Shown piece after piece: positions 16,596-25,398 of a DNA stretch of 64,000 nucleotides. Position 1 is the first letter of the stretch. Every line of letters begins with the position of its first letter. Under the pieces are notes generated by a model. It saw only the letters and a program-made list of their open reading frames with translations. It was not told the origin of the DNA and did not search any database. A program made the position numbers and the translations under genes. This stretch comes from Shewanella sp. Isolate13 (lineage in GTDB: Bacteria; Pseudomonadota; Gammaproteobacteria; Enterobacterales; Shewanellaceae): contig NZ_JAKEVD010000016.1 of the NCBI RefSeq assembly GCF_022398325.1, positions 1 through 64,000 of the forward strand, in the 5' to 3' direction.

Positions 16596-18164
16596 CTAAA
16601 CCTTGAAGTAATCAGCTAAGTATTGCTCGAAACTGACACTAGGCTGCGCCTCAAGCTGAGCCTGTTTCTCAAGTGATTCAACAGCGTCTTTCTGGTATCG
16701 CTTATCGATATGCTCTGCTAGCGGATAAGCTTTCAACTGCTGATGATACTGCTCAGCAAGTTCCAGCACCCATTGACTGTGATCCAGCTGCTCATTCTTT
16801 AAGCCTTGCATGATTTTGCCAGACAGCGTCTCGTCAGGATTATCGACCGCCTTATGCCACTTAGCCAATGCGACTTGATAGTCATCACAGCCATCATCAT
16901 CGAGTAGTTGTGCAATGGCCTTTAAGTCGGTGAATAAGTTCTCTAACCAGCTTGCAAGTGCAACCTGCTCACCGTTTCGCGCCAGCATGAGCCCCGGCTT
17001 ACGTCCCTCTAATACTACTGACTTAAGGTTAGCTGCAATTTCGGCCTCTTCATCGGCATCCGATGCGTGCGATGGCTGCAGCAAACAATTCAACAAAAAG
17101 AGATCTAAGAAGCGGATCTGTGACTTTTCGATGCCAACAGCGCTATAAGGGTTAACATCTAACGCCCTCACTTCGATATATTCAACACCGGCACGGGCAA
17201 GTGACTCCGATGGCTTCTCATTGCCCTTAGCCACACGCTTTGCACGAATAGGAGAATAGAATTCATTTTCTATTTGTAAGATATTGTCATTCAACTGACG
17301 GTATTCACCATCCACCTTCACGCCAATTTTGGCAAAGTTTGCCGATGGCATATTGATCGCCGCTTGCATACCCGTTAAATAATCACTAAGACTGTTGTAA
17401 CTGATATTTAAGTTATCTTGCTCTTGGTTGGTATAACCTAGGTCACTCATACGCAATGAGGTTGCATAAGGCAGGTACAAGGTGCCATTACCAATCACCT
17501 CAAATGGGAAATTACTGGTTTTGGGATCCTGAATAAAGGTGCTACACAGAGCTGGAGACGCCCCAAATAGATAGGGTAACACCCACACTAAACGGCGGTA
17601 GTTACGAATAAGGCCAAAATAAGACTCAGAAATAAATTCTTCTAAACTTAAAGATTTATCCGATAGCTCATACAAGCTGTCCCAGAGCTGATCCGAAACA
17701 GAAAAATTAAAATGCACACCTGAGATGATCTGCATCTGTGCGCCATATCGATAAGTTAAGCCCTTACGATATAAACGCTTCATTTGACCAGAGTTAGAGC
17801 TGCCGTAGTCGGCAATTGGAATATCAGCACCGTCGCCTAAATAGCAGGGCATACTCACAGGCCATAAACGCTGGCCATTGAGGTGACGCACGCTGTAGGC
17901 GTGGGTCTGAGTAAGATCGTCAACGAGTTCATCGATATCGTTAAAAACTGGCGTAATAAACTCAAGCAAGGATTCACTGTAATCTGTGGTGATCCGCGAA
18001 TTCGTCAACGCAGAGCCCAATGCTTTAGGATGTTTATCCAACGCCAAATGACCCGACTTTTCAATTCTTAACGCTTCACGCTCAATGCCTCTCTGCATCG
18101 ATTTTAGCGCTTGTCGACTTGCCGGATCCGACAACTTACCAACTAATTCATTGAAAGATTTCAA
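16596..18164 (-). CDS. gshA: Glutamate-cysteine ligase
   Basis: A 522-residue proteobacterial-type gamma-glutamylcysteine synthetase, the ATP-dependent first step of glutathione synthesis. Family signatures include MQRGIEREALRIEKSGHLA near the N-terminus, TTDYSESLLEFITP, SGVHFNFSVSD, and EVRALDVNP about residue 330. Length matches E. coli GshA (518). The start codon is TTG at 18164; the ATG just upstream is in another frame and meets a stop at once, and no in-frame ATG precedes the conserved MQRGIERE block closely enough. A GAGAA sequence lies about 9 nt upstream. A small lipoprotein gene follows after 5 nt. Cytoplasmic enzyme. Confidence 0.96.
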   Translation of the reverse strand: MKSFNELVGKLSDPASRQALKSMQRGIEREALRIEKSGHLALDKHPKALGSALTNSRITTDYSESLLEFITPVFNDIDELVDDLTQTHAYSVRHLNGQRLWPVSMPCYLGDGADIPIADYGSSNSGQMKRLYRKGLTYRYGAQMQIISGVHFNFSVSDQLWDSLYELSDKSLSLEEFISESYFGLIRNYRRLVWVLPYLFGASPALCSTFIQDPKTSNFPFEVIGNGTLYLPYATSLRMSDLGYTNQEQDNLNISYNSLSDYLTGMQAAINMPSANFAKIGVKVDGEYRQLNDNILQIENEFYSPIRAKRVAKGNEKPSESLARAGVEYIEVRALDVNPYSAVGIEKSQIRFLDLFLLNCLLQPSHASDADEEAEIAANLKSVVLEGRKPGLMLARNGEQVALASWLENLFTDLKAIAQLLDDDGCDDYQVALAKWHKAVDNPDETLSGKIMQGLKNEQLDHSQWVLELAEQYHQQLKAYPLAEHIDKRYQKDAVESLEKQAQLEAQPSVSFEQYLADYFKV

Positions 18165-18284
18165 TACATTATTCTCTAGTGCGTGACTCTAACCATATAG
18201 CTTGCCTGTTAGACCCGCTATAGCTTGCTTAAATTTCAAGTCGAACCAAATTCGCGTTTATTAACACCAGCCTAATAAACGATG

Positions 18285-18312
18285 AGATGGTGCCATAATC
18301 ATGACACCATCT
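18285..18312. repeat. 28-bp near-palindrome between the M16 gene and gshA
   Basis: AGATGGTG / CACCATCT outer arms with partly paired inner CAT-AT-ATG, loop near the centre. It sits 28 nt after the M16 peptidase stop codon. It lacks a T run on the minus strand, so it may be a weak or factor-dependent terminator, or a protein-binding site. Confidence 0.5.
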
Positions 18313-18339
18313 TTCAGATATATGGCCTAGCTGCGTCTT

Positions 18340-21177
18340 TTACAACTGTAAAATTTTAATTGGATAACCAAGTGTCGATAAATCAGACTCAATTTTAGCG
18401 CGATCACCTACAACTAAAATCACCATGTCATCAATACTCAACTGCTCTTTAGCCAATTTATTCAACTCATTACGGCTGATATTATTGGTGATAGCACTCT
18501 GCTGCTCACTAAAGTTATCGTCCAAATTATAGCGCTGAATATTACGCATTAAGCCTGCTTTTTGATATGGAGTCTCATAATCGAGTGCTTTTGACTGTGA
18601 GATCGAGCTCTTCATGAAGTCTAACTCTTTCTCTGTCATCCCCGATTCTTGAAATGCATTAATCTCTTTTATAAATTCAATTAACGCCTCTGTTGTCACA
18701 TCACTGCGCACACTTGCCGTAGCTTGATAGAAGCCTTCCTCAGGGCCACCTGAGAAATAACTTCTCGCACCATAGGTATAACCTTTATCTTCACGCAGAT
18801 TCAGGTTGATGCGACTGTTAAACGCGCCACCTAACGGGTAATTCATCAAATAAGACTTAAAGTACTCACCCGTGGCATCGAAGGGCAACGCACGCTTACC
18901 TATCTTTATCACTGACTGCGCCGCATCGGGCTTATCAAGGATAAAGATCTTACCACTTTGAAACTCTGGTAGCTTGGCAAGTTCAGGCAGTGGTGTTGCC
19001 GCCCCTTTCCAATTTTCGAGACCCGAAAGTTTACTCAACATCTGCGCTTCATTGAGGTTACCCACTGCGACAATTTGCGCATTCCCCGCCGTATACTGCT
19101 GCTTATAGAAAGCTTTAATATCATCGAGAGTGATTGCCGATATCGTGGCGAGCGAGCCACCACTACTGACACCAAATGGGCTCTTATCGCCATATAGCAA
19201 GCCACTAAATGCGGTATTTGCCAAGTAGTTTGGCTCAGTTAGCTCACGCTGCAAATGTTGCAGCTTTTGCTGTTTGACTCGCTCAAAATCAGCCGCCTTG
19301 AAACCAGGCTCAAATAGCTTTTCCTGCACAATCGCCATCGTCTTATCGAGATTGGCGGTTAATGACGAGATCTTCACCTGACTTTGATAACCGCTGGCAC
19401 TAAAGCTCACGTTACTGCCCAGCATCTCAAGCGCCTGCGTGAGTTCTTCGGCGCTACGCTTCTGGCTCGACTCATTCATCATCGCAGCCGTCATGCCCGC
19501 TAGGCCTGCTTGGTTAACATCGAGTAATCGATGCCCACCGTTTAGATAGATCACTATCTCAACCGTCGGTGTCTCACTCGTTTCGGTGCCTATCACCTCG
19601 ATATCATTGGCAAGTTTACCTTGCCAAAGCTCAGGCATGGTCAGCACGGGAGCGGGACCTGTTGCCGGAATAACACTTCTATCGAATGATGAAACAATCT
19701 GCGGCGCTGCAGCTAGCTCCTCTACTGCAACCTTAGCAACCTTCTCCACTGGTGCAACGAAATTATCGGCCTTAGCGATAAGCGCTGTTTGTCCCAGAGG
19801 CACAACACTCATCACCACCATCGGCTTATCTTTTATGTACTTATTAAATACCCGCATCACATCTTCTTTAGTGACATTGGCATAACGAGCCAGATCGAAT
19901 CCAATCATATTCGGGTTATTAGAGAAGGTCTGGTTGAAGGCAAGGCTTGCGACCTTTCCTTGCACGCTTTGCAGACCAAAGATGGTTCCTGCCTCGAAAT
20001 TAACCTTTACTTTCTCAAGATCGTCGTCTGTCACGCCGCGCTTCTCAAACTCTTTAATCGAGTCACGCATCGCCTGCTCGAGTTCAGCCAAGTTGCCGCC
20101 TCTTGCAGGGTTAGCTAATGCATACATAGAAAACTGACAGGCTAACTCTTGGCAAGGATGGCTTACCCCAGCTTGTACTGCGAGACCATCTTTAACTAAG
20201 TTTTTATAAAAAAGTGAGGTTTTACCACCACCTAAAATATTCGACAGTAGATCCAGTGCGGCTTCATCTTCATGACGGGCATAAACCGTCGGCATACCAA
20301 TTCTAAGTAGGGGCAAATGCACCCGATCTTCCATCGACAGGTAACGAGTCTCATCGAGGGTCACTAACTCTTTTTTCGGTGCATCGACTTTAGGGCCTGA
20401 TGGGATCTCACCAAAATACTTGTTCACCCACGCGAGTGTTTGCATCTCATCGAAGTCACCGCCTATGGTTAAGGTGGCGTTATTTGGACCATACCAGCGT
20501 TGAAAGAAATGCTTAACGTCTTCCACATCGGCACGATTTAGATCCTCTGGCCAACCGATAACTGGCCAAGAGTATGGATGCCCCTGAGGATAAAATGCTT
20601 GATTAAAGCGCTCTCCCATACGTCCATAAGGACGATTATCAATCCGCTGTGCACGCTCATTCTTAACCGTCTCACGCTGGACTTCAAACTTCTCTTCGGT
20701 CAATGCGGGGAGGAAGAAGCCCATGCGGTCAGATTCCAGCCACAGCATTTTCTCAAGCTGATTATTAGGTACGGTTTCAAAGTAATTGGTTCGGTCAGTA
20801 TTGGTGGTGCCGTTTAACGTCCCCCCCGCTTCGGTGACCATCTTAAAATGTTGCTCATCACCGACGTTTTGTGAACCTTGGAACATCATATGTTCAAAAA
20901 GGTGAGCAAAACCGGAGCGCCCTTCTAGCTCTCGGCCTGAACCAACGTGATAGGTCACATCAACATGGACTAAAGGATCGGAGTGATCTTCGTGCAAGAT
21001 GACAGTTAAGCCATTGGCCAACTGGTATTTACGGTAAGGGATCCCCACCTGTTCGCCACTGAAACTAACTGTTTCTAGTAACGTAACTCCTTGCGGCAAA
21101 GAGGTTTCACTCTGTTGCTGTCCTGCGCAACCCATTAATGCAGCACTAACGGCTACAGCTAATATCCATTTCTTCAA
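18340..21177 (-). CDS. M16 family metallopeptidase lipoprotein, two-domain
   Basis: A 945-residue protein with a lipoprotein signal (MKKWILAVAVSAALMGC). The first M16 domain carries the inverted zinc motif HLFEH at residues 92-96 and the distal Glu in ETVKNERAQRIDN near 170, so it should be active. The second half (about 510-930) repeats the fold without HxxEH, as in pitrilysin-type clam-shell enzymes. The start is TTG at 21177, set 7 nt after a strong AAAGGAG, and the signal peptide begins right there. It probably degrades peptides in the periplasm or at the outer membrane. It is transcribed towards gshA with a 175-nt gap. Confidence 0.92.
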   Translation of the reverse strand: MKKWILAVAVSAALMGCAGQQQSETSLPQGVTLLETVSFSGEQVGIPYRKYQLANGLTVILHEDHSDPLVHVDVTYHVGSGRELEGRSGFAHLFEHMMFQGSQNVGDEQHFKMVTEAGGTLNGTTNTDRTNYFETVPNNQLEKMLWLESDRMGFFLPALTEEKFEVQRETVKNERAQRIDNRPYGRMGERFNQAFYPQGHPYSWPVIGWPEDLNRADVEDVKHFFQRWYGPNNATLTIGGDFDEMQTLAWVNKYFGEIPSGPKVDAPKKELVTLDETRYLSMEDRVHLPLLRIGMPTVYARHEDEAALDLLSNILGGGKTSLFYKNLVKDGLAVQAGVSHPCQELACQFSMYALANPARGGNLAELEQAMRDSIKEFEKRGVTDDDLEKVKVNFEAGTIFGLQSVQGKVASLAFNQTFSNNPNMIGFDLARYANVTKEDVMRVFNKYIKDKPMVVMSVVPLGQTALIAKADNFVAPVEKVAKVAVEELAAAPQIVSSFDRSVIPATGPAPVLTMPELWQGKLANDIEVIGTETSETPTVEIVIYLNGGHRLLDVNQAGLAGMTAAMMNESSQKRSAEELTQALEMLGSNVSFSASGYQSQVKISSLTANLDKTMAIVQEKLFEPGFKAADFERVKQQKLQHLQRELTEPNYLANTAFSGLLYGDKSPFGVSSGGSLATISAITLDDIKAFYKQQYTAGNAQIVAVGNLNEAQMLSKLSGLENWKGAATPLPELAKLPEFQSGKIFILDKPDAAQSVIKIGKRALPFDATGEYFKSYLMNYPLGGAFNSRINLNLREDKGYTYGARSYFSGGPEEGFYQATASVRSDVTTEALIEFIKEINAFQESGMTEKELDFMKSSISQSKALDYETPYQKAGLMRNIQRYNLDDNFSEQQSAITNNISRNELNKLAKEQLSIDDMVILVVGDRAKIESDLSTLGYPIKILQL

Positions 21178-21644
21178 TGACTTTCTCCTTTATCCAACTG
21201 CTAACTTGTCTAACATTAGCCATGTTGTTGATTATTCCAGCTAGTATTACCTACAACAGATAAAACAACCAGCACTGAAACCTGAATTAATTTGCAATCA
21301 AACCTGTGGTTTTTTATAACAATAAACCACAAGTAAACGTGATTACTATCGACTATCTCGGTTTGAAGTAAGTTCCTTAGCTTGTGAATTAATAGATTTT
21401 TTTACACTTCCACAGCCAACAACCCTACAATGTTGCAACACGGTTAAAAATTAAAGTTATTAAAACATTCTCTCTTATCACAATAAGTTATAACCAAATG
21501 GGTTTGTGATGCAAGTGTGTCTATCTATAGAATGAACAGCAATTAAATAAGTAATTGGTAACAATTGCCTAAAACTAATACTGGAGTGAACAAAGATTCA
21601 CCCGTAAAGTAACTTGATAAAAATTAAATAATTGGAATTCGATA
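21178..21644. other. Divergent intergenic region
   Basis: 467 nt, strongly AT-rich, between the divergent M16 peptidase and symporter genes. It must contain both promoters. I see no ORF, RNA gene or clear operator. Confidence 0.5.
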
Positions 21645-22895
21645 ATGTGGCAAGCGATTAAAAACATCCCATTTTGGCAGAAGGTTTTAGCGGCCTTTAT
21701 ATTGGGCGCTGGTGTGGGTGTCATTTTCGGTGAGTCGGCAACGGTATTAAAGCCACTTGGCGATCTATTTATCAGTGCGATTAAGATGTTAGTTGCACCA
21801 CTAATTTTCTGTGCCATCGTTGTCAGTATCACCTCTTTAGGCTCTGAAGTGAGCCTAAAACGATTAAGCTTTAAAACCTTAGCCATGTTTATGCTGACTG
21901 GCACTATCGCATCGCTTATCGGACTAACCATAGGCTCAGTAATCGATATGGGCGGCTCGATGGAGCTAGCCGCTACAGAAGTTCGCGAGCGCAATGTACC
22001 CGGTTTCGCTCAAGTGTTACTCGATATGATCCCTGTGAATCCATTCGCCTCTCTTGCTGAGGGAAAGGTGCTGCAGATCATCATCTTCGCTGCGCTAGTG
22101 GGTATCGCAATCAATAAGGTAGGCGAAAAAGCACAGCCACTTAAGCGCACTATCGAAGCGGGTGCAGAGGTAATGTTCCAGCTCACTCGCATGGTACTGC
22201 AACTTACCCCTATCGGTGTATTTGGTCTAATGGCTTGGGTTGTTGGTGAGTACGGTCTTTCAACACTACTGCCACTGGGTAAGTTTATTGGTGCTATTTA
22301 CCTTGCAGCCCTTATCCATATCATCTTTGTTTACGGCGGCTTGATTAAGTTTGCCGCTAAGCTAAGCCCTGTGCAATTTTTCCGTAAAGCTGTACCTGCA
22401 CAAATCGTGGCATTTACCACAGCATCAAGCTTTGGCACCCTGCCAGCAAGTACCCGTTGTACAGAGTCGATGGGAGTATCTAAGCGTTATGGTGCATTCG
22501 TGCTGCCGCTGGGTGCGACCATGAATATGGATGGTTGTGGCGGTATTTACCCTGCAATTGCGGCTATCTTTATCGCACAGATCTACGGTATCCCGTTGGA
22601 TATGACTGACTATATGTTGATTGCAGTAACAGCAACGGTTGCTTCTGTCGGTACGGCGGGCGTCCCCGGTAGTGCCATGGTGATGCTAACCGTCACCTTA
22701 GGCGTTGTCGGCTTGCCACTTGAGGGCATCGCATTTATCGCTGCAGTTGACCGTATTATCGATATGATCCGCACCGCGACTAACGTCACTGGCGATATGA
22801 TGACTGCGGTAGTCATCGGCAAGTCAGAAGGCCAACTAGATGAGGCGCAGTTTTATACTCAGGAGAATGGCACACTAGAGCAGGCCAGAAGCTAA
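21645..22895 (+). CDS. Dicarboxylate/amino acid:cation symporter (DAACS family)
   Basis: A 416-residue inner-membrane transporter of the SLC1/GltP type. Eight helices and two re-entrant loops are expected. The signatures are visible: the Ser-rich HP1 loop FTTASSFGTLPASTRC (about 261-276), the NMDG motif in LGATMNMDGCGGIYPAI (about 293-309), and the HP2 region ATVASVGTAGVPGSAMVML. The helix 8 motif DRIIDMIRTATNVTGD, with substrate-binding Asp/Arg/Thr/Asn, is also present. These carry glutamate, aspartate, serine/threonine or C4-dicarboxylates with H+ or Na+; RTATNVTGD favours an acidic or neutral amino acid, but I cannot decide. It is monocistronic with a perfect terminator. Confidence 0.92.
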   Translation: MWQAIKNIPFWQKVLAAFILGAGVGVIFGESATVLKPLGDLFISAIKMLVAPLIFCAIVVSITSLGSEVSLKRLSFKTLAMFMLTGTIASLIGLTIGSVIDMGGSMELAATEVRERNVPGFAQVLLDMIPVNPFASLAEGKVLQIIIFAALVGIAINKVGEKAQPLKRTIEAGAEVMFQLTRMVLQLTPIGVFGLMAWVVGEYGLSTLLPLGKFIGAIYLAALIHIIFVYGGLIKFAAKLSPVQFFRKAVPAQIVAFTTASSFGTLPASTRCTESMGVSKRYGAFVLPLGATMNMDGCGGIYPAIAAIFIAQIYGIPLDMTDYMLIAVTATVASVGTAGVPGSAMVMLTVTLGVVGLPLEGIAFIAAVDRIIDMIRTATNVTGDMMTAVVIGKSEGQLDEAQFYTQENGTLEQARS

Positions 22896-22914
22896 ACACC
22901 GTCATTTACTGAAT

Positions 22915-22940
22915 AAAAAGGCCGCAATTGCGGCCTTTTT
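22915..22940 (+). terminator. Terminator of the symporter gene
   Basis: A perfect 26-bp palindrome, AAAAAGGCCGCAA / TTGCGGCCTTTTT, 20 nt after the stop codon. The symmetrical A and T runs make it potentially bidirectional. Confidence 0.92.
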
Positions 22941-22997
22941 AATTTATACTTTTCAATATTATACTGGGTAACTAGGTTATTTAAGGAGTGGCTGGAT

Positions 22998-23183
22998 ATG
23001 ACAAAACTCTTCATTCTTCCAATACTGCTTTCACTGGCATGGGCGCTTTTTCTTAACTATAACGGTGTACCATTAAAGCAGGGAAAGACGGGGTTTCTCT
23101 ATATCATCGGCATCAGCCTGACCATAATTTTTGCCCTTACCTTTTTACTTTGGTTAACTGCGGGTCAAAATGTTCGTAATTAA
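22998..23183 (+). CDS. Small hypothetical membrane protein
   Basis: A 61-residue protein with an AAGGAG ribosome-binding site before its ATG. Two membrane helices (about 4-22 and 31-55) are joined by a short polar loop (NYNGVPLKQGKTG). The spacing and strong ribosome-binding site make this a real gene despite its size. No family recognised; similar 60-residue two-helix proteins occur in Shewanella. It lies between a terminator and a long palindrome, so it has its own promoter. Confidence 0.7.
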   Translation: MTKLFILPILLSLAWALFLNYNGVPLKQGKTGFLYIIGISLTIIFALTFLLWLTAGQNVRN

Positions 23184-23251
23184 TAAAACAAACTTCAGCA
23201 CGAGCAATTTTAGCTAAAACAGATTGAGTTAAGTAAGCGCATACGAAATAC

Positions 23252-23284
23252 CAATGGGCTTAACATAGTATGTTAAGCCCATTG
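23252..23284. terminator. 33-nt perfect palindrome between convergent genes
   Basis: Two 16-nt arms (CAATGGGCTTAACATA and its exact complement) around one central base. It lies 14 nt past the aguB stop codon (-) and 68 nt past the small membrane gene (+), the expected place of a shared terminator. Neither side has a strong T run, so it may also be an mRNA-end stabiliser. Confidence 0.6.
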
Positions 23285-23297
23285 CCAATTAACGCTA

Positions 23298-24176
23298 CTA
23301 TTGGCTTTTTCCTGTCAATGTTAATAGTGGAGAGTACAAATCTGGCCGCCTATCCCTAAATAGTCCCCAGCTATAACGTGCAAGCCGAGTTGCTTGAAGA
23401 TCGATCTCTGCATAGATAACCTCCTCATGATCACGACTCGCTTCTGCTAGTAACTCTCCCGTGTGATCAGTGATAAAAGAGGATCCATAAAATCGTGTTT
23501 CAACTCCATCATCGGTTTCAACACCCGTACGGTTAGCCGCAATCACTGGTACTAAATTTGCGGCGGCATGACCTTGCATAGTACGCTGCCAATGTCCTTT
23601 TGAATCTAGACTTGGATCTTGAGGCTCTGAACCAATAGCGGTGGGATAGAATATTGCCTCGGCCCCCGCCAGAGTCAGACTGCGAGCTAACTCAGGAAAC
23701 CATTGGTCCCAGCAGATCCCCGCCCCAAATCGACCGTAGCGGGTGTCCCACACTTTAAATCCTGTATCACCCGGGCTAAAGTAGTACTTCTCACTATAAC
23801 CAGGCCCATCGGGAATATGCGACTTACGATAATTATCTAAAATCGAGCCGTCAGCATCTATCATCACCAATGAATTAAAGAAGTTATTGCCCGACTTTTC
23901 GAAGTAACTAATAGGTAAAACCACTTGTAAAGATTTTGCCAAATTACTCATTTTTTTTTGGATTAAGCTGCTACTCTCCAACTCAGTTGCTAATTCAAAA
24001 TATTTGGCATTTTGTTGCTTACAAAAGTAAGGTGCAGCGAATAACTCCTGAAGCAGGATGACTTGCGCACCATTAGCTGCGGCCTCTTTTATCTTTTCAG
24101 TTGCCTTAGAAAGATTATGTTCAAGGTCCCAATTAATGGTGAGTTGGATAGCTGCAAACTTGACAGGTTTTGACAT
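23298..24176 (-). CDS. aguB: N-carbamoylputrescine amidase
   Basis: A 292-residue nitrilase-superfamily enzyme that hydrolyses N-carbamoylputrescine to putrescine, CO2 and ammonia. The Glu-Lys-Cys triad is visible as Glu44 (LLQELFAAPYF), Lys118 (YRKSHIPDGPGY) and Cys155 (GAGICWDQWFPE); the last motif is typical of AguB rather than of other nitrilases. Start ATG 24176 has AAGGGG upstream; a 19-residue longer frame is rejected. It is the third gene of a minus-strand set with agmatine deiminase and a polyamine-binding protein, so the whole arginine-decarboxylase-derived route from agmatine to putrescine is encoded here. Cytoplasmic. Confidence 0.95.
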   Translation of the reverse strand: MSKPVKFAAIQLTINWDLEHNLSKATEKIKEAAANGAQVILLQELFAAPYFCKQQNAKYFELATELESSSLIQKKMSNLAKSLQVVLPISYFEKSGNNFFNSLVMIDADGSILDNYRKSHIPDGPGYSEKYYFSPGDTGFKVWDTRYGRFGAGICWDQWFPELARSLTLAGAEAIFYPTAIGSEPQDPSLDSKGHWQRTMQGHAAANLVPVIAANRTGVETDDGVETRFYGSSFITDHTGELLAEASRDHEEVIYAEIDLQATRLARYSWGLFRDRRPDLYSPLLTLTGKSQ

Positions 24177-24264
24177 GCAAAGCCCCTTTTCTTTAATCAT
24201 AATAATATGGTGCGAGCTACAAAGAGGGCTCAAAGTGAACCCTTCAATCGGAAGGTGTTAACGG

Positions 24265-25350
24265 TTATTGGCCTGTCTTGACACGAGTCCACATGCGATT
24301 CATTGCCCGTTCAAACTTCAGACTACGTCCCTTATCAGCGAAAAGGTTATTTAAAGTTTTTTCATCGGGATAAATGCCTGGATGGGAGGTAATTTCGCTA
24401 TCGATATATTGCTGAGAGTCTGCATTTGCATTGGCATACCAGACGTAATTTGAGATCTCAGCAATAACCTTAGGCTCTAGAATGTGATCCAAAAAAGCAT
24501 AGGCCGCATCAACATTTTTAGAGTCAACAGTGATATTAAAGGTATCTGCCCAACCTTGTGCCCCCTCTTTTGGGATCACATAGTCGACATTTACCCCATT
24601 GTTAGCCTCAAGGGCTCTATTTGCAGCCATAAACACATCACCACTCCATCCCATAGCTAAACAGATATTGCCACTTGCAAGGTCGGTAACGTAAGAAGAA
24701 CTATGAAAGTAGGTAATATAAGGGCGTATAGCCAAAAGCCGTTCCTCAACCAAGGCGAGATCCTCTAAACTCTGTGAATTGGGATCCTTACCTAGATACT
24801 TCAGCATGGCACTCACGACTTCGCTTGGCGCGTCAACCATGGCTACACCACACTCGGTAAACTTTGAAACCATATCGGCTTGAAATAGAAGGTCCCAGGT
24901 ATTGACGGGAGTATCTCCTATTATTTCAGCGGCGTTATCTGTGTTATAACCAATACCCGTTGTGCCCCACATGTACGGAACGGCATACTTATTACCTTCA
25001 TCAAAAGAATTAACGATGTTCAAGACCTTAGGATCGAGGTGATGATAGTTCTTCAAACGACTCTTATCTAAAGGCTGAAATACTCCAACCTTAATCTGTC
25101 GCTGTAGAAATGAGCCTGAAGACACCACAAGATCGTAGCCCGTCTTTCCCAGTAATAGTTTGGTTTCAGCAAGTTCTTGGGAATCATAAACATCGTAATT
25201 CACTTTAATCCCAGTTTTTGCTTCAAATGAGGCAATTGCTGCGTCACTTATATAATCTGACCAGTTATAAATATTCAGGGTGCCCTGTGCCGATACCGAG
25301 CCCGTAAATAGTGCTAATGTCATTAATAACATTTTAGATTGGTTATTCAT
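24265..25350 (-). CDS. Polyamine ABC transporter substrate-binding protein (PotF/PotD-like)
   Basis: A 361-residue periplasmic binding protein. Signal peptide MNNQSKMLLMTLALFTGSVSAQ, then the classic NIYNWSDYI start of the spermidine/putrescine-binding family, the VPYMWGTTGIGYN motif near residue 125 and AMGWSGDVFMA about 230. It has a strong GGGGGAG ribosome-binding site. It sits between aguA and aguB, suggesting that it delivers agmatine or putrescine. No permease or ATPase genes are adjacent, so it must share a transporter encoded elsewhere or act as a sensor. The precise ligand is not determinable. Confidence 0.9.
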   Translation of the reverse strand: MNNQSKMLLMTLALFTGSVSAQGTLNIYNWSDYISDAAIASFEAKTGIKVNYDVYDSQELAETKLLLGKTGYDLVVSSGSFLQRQIKVGVFQPLDKSRLKNYHHLDPKVLNIVNSFDEGNKYAVPYMWGTTGIGYNTDNAAEIIGDTPVNTWDLLFQADMVSKFTECGVAMVDAPSEVVSAMLKYLGKDPNSQSLEDLALVEERLLAIRPYITYFHSSSYVTDLASGNICLAMGWSGDVFMAANRALEANNGVNVDYVIPKEGAQGWADTFNITVDSKNVDAAYAFLDHILEPKVIAEISNYVWYANANADSQQYIDSEITSHPGIYPDEKTLNNLFADKGRSLKFERAMNRMWTRVKTGQ

Positions 25351-25398
25351 CTTGTCTCCCCCTATCCTGATATGGTTTTGTTCACACGTTGATATGCT

